Virus record (IMG/VR): IMGVR_UViG_3300006793_005398
Coordinates: 1 to 41,122 of that record
DNA from: a virus
DNA length: 41,122 nucleotides
Strand: one strand, 5' to 3'
A program made the position numbers and the translations under genes. This document shows, piece by piece, positions 35,401-41,122 of this stretch. Position 1 is the first letter of the stretch. Each line of letters starts with the position of its first letter. The notes under the pieces were generated by a model. It did no database searches, was not told the DNA's origin, and saw only the letters and a program-made list of their open reading frames with translations.

Positions 35401-35936
35401 ACTTTATCTTTTTTAATTGGTTTTCCAAATTGCGAATTGTTAGGCAATGCGGCGTTAAGTACTCTTTCAAACTGTTCTCTCCAATTTGAATTACTTGGAT
35501 CGTTCCAAATAACTCCTTGATTAGAAAGATTTGTACCATTACTATCTAATATATCTTCTGATGTTGAAACACTTTCCATTTTAAGTAATCCGTTAGCTGG
35601 TTTGTTACGCTTTGGATTATATGAAAGTAAACGTGCTAAACGTAGAACACTTTCTCTACGTGATGCAAGTTCTAAAAAGTTTTCTCTAGCATTTAAGTCA
35701 ACACGGAAAGCAACGTTTTGACCTAGGAAAGCGATAAGATCAATTAGTGCTAAGTATTCACTTGATTCAATGTAGTCATTAAAATCTTCTGGATAGTTTT
35801 GACGTATATAGTTAATCATTGTTCGACGTAAGTTGTCGAAATCGTATGATTTGAATTCAGCATTACGGAAAGATTGGTATACTTTAGCCCAATCTTCTGC
35901 TATTAATAATCTATTCTGTCTATCTGTTGCCGCCAT
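32496..35936 (-). CDS. gp6: Baseplate wedge protein gp6-like
   Basis: A 1,146-residue protein whose first 120 residues carry the T4-like gp6 signature: L-L-I-A-E-D-W-A-K-V-Y-x-S-F-R, Y-P-E-D-F-N-D-Y-I-E-S-S-E-Y-L-A-L-I-D-L-I-A-F-L-G-Q and R-V-D-L-N-A-R-E-N-F. gp6 joins gp25 and gp53 in the wedge that links the baseplate to the tail tube region. T4 gp6 has 660 residues, so this one is nearly twice as long, the extra length lying in beta-rich regions between the N-terminal domain and the C-terminal domain (INQFFALENWDFGDTF near 1055). The ATG has the SD AAGGA and a promoter-like palindrome just upstream. It ends 13 bases before the giant gene. Confidence 0.85.
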   Translation of the reverse strand: MAATDRQNRLLIAEDWAKVYQSFRNAEFKSYDFDNLRRTMINYIRQNYPEDFNDYIESSEYLALIDLIAFLGQNVAFRVDLNARENFLELASRRESVLRLARLLSYNPKRNKPANGLLKMESVSTSEDILDSNGTNLSNQGVIWNDPSNSNWREQFERVLNAALPNNSQFGKPIKKDKVEGVPTDQYRFNASNTDVPVYTFSKNVDGRSLQFQLVSTDVVDGVISEEAPLPGNSLGFLYRDDGRGPGSTNSGFFTHFRQGTLDSGIFNIDTPSTNQTVSIDATNVNNDDVWLYKLNSIGAEDQLWTKVDAVEGNNIVYNSTRKNQRNIYAVLTKVQDSIDMIFSDGTFGNLPKGSFKAYFRTSANDSFNVVPKDLTNISVTVPYTSKAGNAEVLNLVFSLKYTVDNSSISESNASIKSNAPSTYYTQNRMVTGEDYQVAPLGVSQEIIKVKTVNRTSSGISRYYDLLDATGKYSNTSLFGTDGLLYKELTDSKESFTFSTRTDVEGTIENVITPILSKTSVINYYLDKFPKVLVTDLQASWSQSSTATNYSTGKFLDSVSSTYQVGTFTGSGLRFIEPGSLIKFVAPVGKYFGIDGTLQTGNVLPAGTKTYAWTKVVSVAGDGRTDNTDGSGPIAFNDVIPTGAVLSEIRPKFSKALVTDVKTQIIDQIFAYKTFGLRYDTNLRQWRLITENNLDITSNFSTGKTGDITNQQLDASWLLLFETDGAQYTVSYRGLRYVFESNQEIKFFYDSEQKIYDNKTGQIVKDKIEVLSINTVPDAITPFTIDYPWQITKEYRDPEGYIDSKKVEVGFFDRDDDSVVDDPDTFNVLIAPETNINDKFVFLKKYTTSDNIEDFKYVDNDIEKITVVTNDSFIQTSGMPTGKIFYVVKTDVFKKYDATTLLLTQTTDYKAFTGRDKLKFHYVHTADDDARIDPSSSNINDCYLLTKTYDTNFRQYLTGVTASLPLPPSSDNLFNSYGAEINKIKSISDEVIYHPVKYKVLFGDKAETNMQATFKIVKNPEQVVNDNDIKSKVINAINQFFALENWDFGDTFYFTELSTYVMNAVSPNLVSLIIVPKQTGQAFGSLFEIRSEADEIFISGASVDDVQVIDAITASRIQATGNVVTASSTSTNSGITSGTTYSSSSY

Positions 35937-35950
35937 TTATTTGCTTTCCT

Positions 35951-35968
35951 TAGTATAATACTATTTAG
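35951..35968 (-). promoter_or_regulatory. Palindrome plus late-promoter-like element upstream of gp6
   Basis: On the minus strand CTAAATA (35962-35968) is followed at once by the palindrome TAGTATTATACTA (35951-35963) and then the ribosome site AAGGA of gp6. The order and spacing match the element at 10703-10724. The region lies in the 53-base gap between gp25 and gp6, which otherwise holds nothing I recognise. Confidence 0.45.
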
Positions 35969-35989
35969 TGTAATCTGTTAAGTGTGTAG

Positions 35990-36427
35990 TTAATTCATTC
36001 CCGAGTTTTCATCAAACGTTAAACGCATTTTTTCGCTGATGTTATACGGCAAATATGTTAAATCACAATCTATAATAATTCCACTTTCGTATGTGTCAAT
36101 AATAACTGAATTTGCAGTAACTCTTGGATCTGAATTTACAATTCTTTTAACGTTCTCAGCTATTGCTTCTTCCATTGACGGCGTCAGTGGTTCAAATATT
36201 GCGTCCCAAATAATTGTTCCAAACTCAGGATTCATTAATTTTTCACCCTGTCTAATATGGAAGTGGTTAAGCAAGTCTTGTTTGATTAAACCGATGTCGT
36301 ATAACGTTTTACTAACGTTTTCCGGGTTAACTGTGCTAAGGCCTCTGTAAGCACGATTTGTCGAAGTTGGGTTAGCCGGAGATGCGTTGCTGTTAACTAC
36401 AATATTTTTATATAATTCGCTTGCCAT
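35990..36427 (-). CDS. gp25: Baseplate wedge protein gp25-like (GPW/gp25 family)
   Basis: A 145-residue protein, close to T4 gp25 (132 residues). The core Y-D-I-G-L-I-K-Q-D-L-L-N-H-F, R-Q-G-E-K-L-M-N-P-E-F-G-T-I-I-W-D and I-F-E-P-L-T fits the GPW/gp25 family, a small wedge component related to the T6SS baseplate protein TssE. It sits between gp5 and gp6, as its wedge role suggests. The 5' 45 residues are Ser/Asn-rich, as expected of a flexible extension. The ribosome site AAGG precedes the ATG. Confidence 0.9.
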   Translation of the reverse strand: MASELYKNIVVNSNASPANPTSTNRAYRGLSTVNPENVSKTLYDIGLIKQDLLNHFHIRQGEKLMNPEFGTIIWDAIFEPLTPSMEEAIAENVKRIVNSDPRVTANSVIIDTYESGIIIDCDLTYLPYNISEKMRLTFDENSGMN

Positions 36428-36447
36428 ATCAATATTTACCTTACTTT

Positions 36448-38025
36448 TTATTCGTTAGCTTTACTAGTTTTCTTAAATGTATCTGGAATACTAGGATTTG
36501 GTTCATCATTTTTAGTTGTAAAATTATTATCCCTATCAGTGGCAACTGGTTTAAATGCCTGAGGGTTTAAATTTTCATGCCAAGGCCACGGTTCGTGTTG
36601 TGGCATACGCTGGCTTAACCATCCTAATGACGATGGTCCTGGGTTAATATGTGTGTTCAACGGACTAACTTGATCAGCTATTGCGGCTGTTGGACCGTTC
36701 ATGTCAATCTTAGGTGCTGTTTCTGTATGGTTTCCGCCACTGTTTATATCAGTAGTTGTACCTGCTGTAAACTTGTTTGCAGAACCTGTGTTTAGATCAA
36801 AGTTAGTTGCTGTTGTAATTTTACCGTTAGCACCAATTAAAATATTTGTATCAGCGGAAGATTCTATTTGTATTTTGCCGCCTGGCTTTGAACTACCGCC
36901 ATAATTGTCACTTGCTTTTAAGTATAAATTTGCACCAGCTTCAATAGTAACATTACGATTTGCTGTAAAATTAAAATCATTAGCACTAAACATACTAATA
37001 CTATCTTCAGCATAAATGTCAATCTTACCATCGCTTGTCATCTCAAGCCAAGCAGTACCTCTAGCATTGGCTATGTAGATTAAATCTTCTGTGTTGTGTA
37101 AAAGTATTTGGTGTCCTGTTCTAGTACGCACACGGAATAATTCGTTGTGTGGTAATTCTCTTTTACCGTCTGTTTCATTTTCCATTACATCAGCATACTC
37201 TGGTGGACCTTTGTCTGCTGTTGTTTTTCTTAAAAATTTATCGTCGCCGTCATCTGCTACAAGAGAAGTTCCGCCAAGTCTTGACTTGTAAACATCAACA
37301 AATTCTTCGTTAGTACCTATTCTTGATTTAGGAGCACCTGGACGTTTATCAATAGGTCCTGGTGTATTAAATCCAAAGACTGCACTTGGCACTTCACGTC
37401 TTGCACTTGACGTTGTAATTCCTCTTGTTTCGTCAAATATTAATCCTGATTCAACTAAGCCATTTACAAATTCTTTTTGGTGTGGTTTTTCAAACTTTGT
37501 AGGATCTTGTGCAAGTCCTGTTTCAGTTACTTTATTATATTCACTAACCGGCAATTTAGCAGGTTTCATTTTTTCGTCAATTAAGTCGTTACCTTCAGCG
37601 TCAACTTTTTTAGTAAATGACGTTGCGGCATTTCCCGGTACAGAAAAATTCATATACCTATCTTGAACACAGCCTAACCAGTAACACATATTTGGGTTAC
37701 CTTCTGCAAAAATTATAAGAACCTGCGTTCCAATGTCTGGTGGAATCATCCACATACCATATGCTTGTTGGCTATCTCTATAACCGTCATTTGCTGTTAC
37801 TCCATTTCTTGGAGTTTGTCCTGTAAACGGTGACAAGTATTTCGCTTGGTACATTGACCCGCCAGCAAAGTTTGGGTTACCCGTTGTTGTAGTTTTTAAT
37901 AACTGCACTTGTAAAGTGCCCATGTATTCTGAATCAATAAAGCTCACTACCTTAGCAAGGTAAGGCCCTGGCATCATTATTGGGACGTTATCTTTTGATA
38001 CTTTATCTAGTAATGGATTCATCAT
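36448..38025 (-). CDS. gp5: Baseplate hub/spike protein gp5-like, without lysozyme domain
   Basis: A 525-residue protein. Residues 15-150 hold a gp5-type OB fold: Y-L-A-K-V-V-S-F-I-D-S-E-Y-M-G-T-L-Q-V, then D-I-G-T-Q-V-L-I-I-F-A-E-G-N-P-N-M-C-Y-W-L-G-C-V. The C-terminal third from about 300 is a string of short beta-helix repeats (DLIYIANA, WLEMTSDGKIDIYAED, NVTIEAGANLYLKA, KIQIESSADTNILIGANGKI) like the spike helix of T4 gp5. T4 gp5 has a lysozyme domain between these parts; here the segment 150-300 shows no lysozyme signature that I can see, only a charged linker. The start overlaps the preceding stop as ATGA with the SD GGGAGGG. Likely trimeric puncturing spike. Confidence 0.85.
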   Translation of the reverse strand: MMNPLLDKVSKDNVPIMMPGPYLAKVVSFIDSEYMGTLQVQLLKTTTTGNPNFAGGSMYQAKYLSPFTGQTPRNGVTANDGYRDSQQAYGMWMIPPDIGTQVLIIFAEGNPNMCYWLGCVQDRYMNFSVPGNAATSFTKKVDAEGNDLIDEKMKPAKLPVSEYNKVTETGLAQDPTKFEKPHQKEFVNGLVESGLIFDETRGITTSSARREVPSAVFGFNTPGPIDKRPGAPKSRIGTNEEFVDVYKSRLGGTSLVADDGDDKFLRKTTADKGPPEYADVMENETDGKRELPHNELFRVRTRTGHQILLHNTEDLIYIANARGTAWLEMTSDGKIDIYAEDSISMFSANDFNFTANRNVTIEAGANLYLKASDNYGGSSKPGGKIQIESSADTNILIGANGKITTATNFDLNTGSANKFTAGTTTDINSGGNHTETAPKIDMNGPTAAIADQVSPLNTHINPGPSSLGWLSQRMPQHEPWPWHENLNPQAFKPVATDRDNNFTTKNDEPNPSIPDTFKKTSKANE

Positions 38026-40445
38026 GCCATAAACCCTCCCGGATAGTTGTTTGTTATACCATCGCCTGCATCATCAACTGGTCCTGGTCCTTCTTGTGCC
38101 GCTTTTTCTTTTTTGTAATCTAATTCTGTTTGTGTATTCATTCTTAACAATGATAGTGTTTGTATAAACTTACCTTGATTAAATTCAGACTTAACATACG
38201 TTACTTTATATAACCCACTAAATTGTCTAATTTTAACTCCACTGTCATCCTTTGTTACTGGAAATTCTATTGTACTTGATGTTGGACTATAATCATATGG
38301 TGTTTTAAAATTCAACTCAATAAATTGCTGACTACGTACATGGTCAATATGTCCATTTTCATCTGCAAACCAAGTTGCACCTTGTGCTGACATATAGTTT
38401 CCTGTACCACTGTCACTTATGTAATAAGGATCTCCCATTATTTGTAATTCAACTTTTACTAGATCCACCATACTGTATACCAATGCTTTATGGAAAGTAC
38501 GTGCAATTACTTCTTTAGCATCAGAAGGTACACCTCTCATACCTGATGTAATAATTTCAATGTCAGATTCAATAACTGATTTTAACGGAGACAGTTTAGG
38601 CTCAGCGTCACCTTCGCTGTTTTTTATTGTTCCTGATTTATCTTCACTATTAGCTGTTGCACTTGCACCAATATTCTGTGCAGTTTCTGTGTCTGCACTA
38701 CCATCTCTTGGAACTGGTGTTAAATATCTATTGTTGAACGTTAGATCAAATTCTAATACATTTTTGTTTTTACCTGTGTACAAATAATTATATTCTTTAG
38801 CAATATGATCTATTGGAGTGTCTGGTGCTACATCTCCTGGACCCATCCAAGTACTAGCATGTACTTCATATGGTATTACTTTGAAGATATAGATAAATGG
38901 CGGACGTCCCTTACTTGCTTCTACTTCTTTTACAGGAACTTGAAACACCATTGGTAATATACTAAACCAAGGACGGAAGCCGTCAACTAATTTTTGGTCT
39001 AATAATTGTTTACCATATTCACTTGATAAAACTAGTTCTTCAATAATATTATTAATTTTTGTACCTTTTTCAAATTTAAAGGCACGTTTGTCTTCCGGTA
39101 TATAATTTGCTTTTTGTTCGTAGACATCTTTCGTTTGATCGTAAACTTTATCCATTCCGGCACTTTGTGTACTACCGTTTTGTAATTTATCAGTGACTAG
39201 TCTTGATGTTCCAATTGGATTTATATTTCCAGTTGCTAAACTTTGCGATACAATAGCTTCTCCAAGGTCTGATCGTTTTACTGAAACTCCTGCAATCTTT
39301 TTTAAGAACGATTCGTAGTCAATTACTTGTGTACTTTGCGATTCTCCTGTTAGTGTTTCAACTCGTTCTTTATCAGTTAAGTCGTTTACTGTAGCATCAT
39401 CTTCTTTCTTAGTAGCTAGTTTTCTACTTTCTAAAGCATCAGCAGGTGGAAACAATACAATGTACTGATCGGCAAATTCTTTTTTGTTACCTTTTTCACG
39501 TTTTAATAAATTAGTGTTAAGAACAGTAGTTAAACTTTGTATTCCGCTTTGTAATACTTCTTGAAGATCTCCTCCAACAATTTGCATGTCTGATGGAATT
39601 TTTTGCACTGAATCACTGTTAGCACTAGAATTTGCAGAAATAAATGTTGTTTCATAAACTGTACCTGATGCAGTAACAGACATTGTTGAATCAGTTATTC
39701 TAATTGGAATCATACGTTTTCCAAGACGCTTCATTTGATTATCAGCAGTATATCCTACAAACTCTATTGTTAGTAAAAATGTTGCAAACGTATAAGTTAA
39801 ATGTCCTGCCATAACTGCCGCAACTTGTAGTGTTTCAAGAAACTGACCCATACTATAAGGTTCTGTTACTGTAAATCCACCTTTGTGCATTTGCATTGCA
39901 CGAGTGTCGCTGTTATATCCTATTACAGATTCAATAACAACATCATCCATAAAGTATTCAACTCTGCCGCCACTTTTTTCTAACATAGTTTGAGCTTTGC
40001 GTTCGCCCATGTTTCTAGTTCCGCCACCACTTTTAATAATAACTACTTCTGGTTCGGCTTGCGGTCCCATATATGTAGCGTCAGGGTCTAGTATTTCGTC
40101 AGTGGTTAAGCAGTATAAACCAAACATATGATTTACTGAATTAAATTCTTCTAGTTCATTTGGGAATATAGTTCTTTCAATATTGCCAATACGTTGTATT
40201 CGTGCTATAGCTTGATTTACTGTTGAAAGTGATTTTTTAGCACCCTTTAAATCATCTTGCCTTTTGCGATTATTTGCGGCAATAGTTTCTTTGCTTGGTC
40301 CTCTTCCTGGAGGATATTGATTATCGTCTAATGAATCAGCAGGGCCACCTTCAAGATCTAATACTTGCTTTTCAAACTTTTCTTTTGTTTCTTGAAGTTT
40401 TTTTAATTCCTGTTGCGTCTCAGGTAATAGATCACTAAATGCCAT
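38022..40445 (-). CDS. Large baseplate/hub-like virion protein (gp27-like candidate)
   Basis: An 807-residue protein. The N-terminus (about 5-85) is coiled-coil rich, then a globular region with G-L-Y-C-L-T-T-D-E and F-L-L-T-I-E-F-V-G-Y (near 225). The C-terminal block F-S-G-L-Y-K-V-T-Y-V-K-S-E-F-N-Q-G-K-F (742-760) is followed by I-Q-T-L-S-L-L-R; this Y-x-V-x-x-V-x-S-x-F-x-x-G-x-F pattern is typical of phage hub proteins related to T4 gp27 and gpD. It sits just before gp5, where a hub partner would be expected. It is much longer than T4 gp27 (391 residues). The hub assignment is inference from position and the C-terminal block. Confidence 0.6.
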   Translation of the reverse strand: MAFSDLLPETQQELKKLQETKEKFEKQVLDLEGGPADSLDDNQYPPGRGPSKETIAANNRKRQDDLKGAKKSLSTVNQAIARIQRIGNIERTIFPNELEEFNSVNHMFGLYCLTTDEILDPDATYMGPQAEPEVVIIKSGGGTRNMGERKAQTMLEKSGGRVEYFMDDVVIESVIGYNSDTRAMQMHKGGFTVTEPYSMGQFLETLQVAAVMAGHLTYTFATFLLTIEFVGYTADNQMKRLGKRMIPIRITDSTMSVTASGTVYETTFISANSSANSDSVQKIPSDMQIVGGDLQEVLQSGIQSLTTVLNTNLLKREKGNKKEFADQYIVLFPPADALESRKLATKKEDDATVNDLTDKERVETLTGESQSTQVIDYESFLKKIAGVSVKRSDLGEAIVSQSLATGNINPIGTSRLVTDKLQNGSTQSAGMDKVYDQTKDVYEQKANYIPEDKRAFKFEKGTKINNIIEELVLSSEYGKQLLDQKLVDGFRPWFSILPMVFQVPVKEVEASKGRPPFIYIFKVIPYEVHASTWMGPGDVAPDTPIDHIAKEYNYLYTGKNKNVLEFDLTFNNRYLTPVPRDGSADTETAQNIGASATANSEDKSGTIKNSEGDAEPKLSPLKSVIESDIEIITSGMRGVPSDAKEVIARTFHKALVYSMVDLVKVELQIMGDPYYISDSGTGNYMSAQGATWFADENGHIDHVRSQQFIELNFKTPYDYSPTSSTIEFPVTKDDSGVKIRQFSGLYKVTYVKSEFNQGKFIQTLSLLRMNTQTELDYKKEKAAQEGPGPVDDAGDGITNNYPGGFMA

Positions 40446-40448
40446 AAA

Positions 40449-40754
40449 TTAGGCTCCTAATCTTGCTGAGATATCTGATGCCTTTGGAAGATAAATTTTA
40501 GTTCCTACTTTTAAATCGTAAATAGGATCTTTAATAATATCCATATTGCGTTGTGCAAATACCCACCATAGTTTTGGTGAACCGTAAAGGTCATACGCTA
40601 ATAAATCTGGACGATGATTGTATTGAGGTTCTACCTCATAAAGTGCGTCATCTGCAGAAGCAGGTACTGTACGAATCCTTAATAGATCCATATGTTCGCC
40701 ACTTTCATTTTCAGGCGTGTTGTGCCACGGGCTTGATTGGCTATAAACTGCCAT
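40449..40754 (-). CDS. gp53: Baseplate wedge protein gp53-like
   Basis: A 101-residue protein with Y-N-H-R-P-D-L-L-A-Y-D-L-Y-G-S-P-K-L-W-W-V-F-A-Q-R-N and D-P-I-Y-D-L-K-V-G-T-K-I-Y-L-P, the gp53-type core and a LysM-like ending. T4 gp53 has 196 residues, so the N-terminal half is shorter here. gp53 is a wedge component together with gp6 and gp25. The ATG overlaps the stop of the preceding gene by one base (TAATG) with the SD GGAGG. The stop TAG lies three bases before the next ATG and overlaps its ribosome site. Confidence 0.7.
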   Translation of the reverse strand: MAVYSQSSPWHNTPENESGEHMDLLRIRTVPASADDALYEVEPQYNHRPDLLAYDLYGSPKLWWVFAQRNMDIIKDPIYDLKVGTKIYLPKASDISARLGA

Positions 40755-41122
40755 TAAATAAATCCTCCGCCATTTTTAATATATTCACCGTTAACATAAT
40801 TTTGTAAACTGAACGTTTCAATCTCACGTCTGCTGTAAATTGGCTGTACTGTAACTGTTATTAAACTTTGTGTTGGTGCCCAACTTACGCTATCTCGTTT
40901 TTCAGTTACTACTTGCCCAGCGGCTCCTGATACACTTTTTTCTACTGACATTTCATTTAATCCTGTTGCAATATAGTCAACATCTTGTGGTAAGTCAACT
41001 GTAAAGTTTGTTATTACAACTGGTACATCATTAAAAATAAAATCACCATAGCCGTTAAGTTTAACAACTGGTGGCGGAGCACCTAATGTTTCAGCTTCGC
41101 CTCCATAAAACATTTTAGTTGC
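40754..41122 (-). CDS. gp48: Baseplate tube cap protein gp48-like (C-terminal part only)
   Basis: An open frame that runs to the right edge, so the N-terminus lies outside the window; the ATG at 41113 is probably internal because codons before it (GCA ACT AAA) continue in frame. The visible 123 residues hold G-A-P-P-P-V, Y-G-D-F-I-F-N-D-V-P-V-V-I-T-N-F-T-V-D-L-P-Q-D-V-D-Y-I, and end in N-G-G-G-F-I, a C-terminal pattern I know from gp48 tail-tube caps of marine T4-like phages. In T4, gp48 and gp54 sit at the base of the tail tube on the baseplate. Its position before gp53 fits. Confidence 0.65.
   Translation of the reverse strand, partial: ATKMFYGGEAETLGAPPPVVKLNGYGDFIFNDVPVVITNFTVDLPQDVDYIATGLNEMSVEKSVSGAAGQVVTEKRDSVSWAPTQSLITVTVQPIYSRREIETFSLQNYVNGEYIKNGGGFI

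Overview
This window is a late-gene stretch from a T4-like marine myovirus (a tailed phage with a contractile tail). The right part carries homologues of T4 baseplate proteins in a T4-like order: the gp48 C-terminus, gp53, a large hub-like protein, gp5, gp25 and gp6. After them comes one gene of 14.8 kb and a group of tail-fibre-like adhesins. The DNA is AT-rich, genes overlap by a few bases, and T4-late-promoter-like octamers (xATAAATA or xTAAATA) precede several genes. The style fits marine T4-like phages of AT-rich hosts such as SAR11 or picocyanobacteria. The host cannot be fixed from this sequence, and no tRNA, integrase, CRISPR array or insertion sequence was seen.

Layout. (1) Positions 1-2481, minus strand: a sugar-modification group made of a nucleotide-sugar dehydrogenase, an SGNH-hydrolase-like protein and a glycosyltransferase cut by the window edge. 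(2) Positions 2543-4679, plus strand, the only two plus-strand genes: a glycosyltransferase-like protein with an EKTF motif and a second SGNH-like protein. A 22-base inverted repeat of two late-promoter-like octamers lies between blocks 1 and 2. (3) Positions 4657-10689, minus strand: a tightly overlapping operon of one small protein of unknown role, two GT8-like glycosyltransferases, an unknown beta-rich protein, a third glycosyltransferase related to the one at the left edge, and two twitch/SPASM-type radical SAM proteins. (4) Positions 10741-17629, minus strand: four fibre-type proteins, three of them paralogues with a shared N-terminal module and different C-terminal tips, plus a 205-residue virion protein. 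(5) Positions 17648-32482: a single 4,944-residue protein in the place where T4 has gp7 and gp8. It carries an integrin-like FG-GAP propeller region, four chitin-binding-like modules and GSGY repeats. (6) Positions 32496-41122: baseplate wedge and hub genes.

How it fits together. The right two-thirds builds the baseplate and host-contacting fibres. The left third looks like a phage-borne glycan synthesis and modification cassette (activated-sugar oxidation, sugar transfer, acyl transfer or removal, radical chemistry). Its position directly downstream of the fibre genes suggests, but does not prove, that it decorates virion fibres or alters host surface sugars. The most unusual items are the giant protein's added modules, the paired radical SAM genes within a glycosyltransferase operon, and the face-to-face promoter repeat at 2508-2529.
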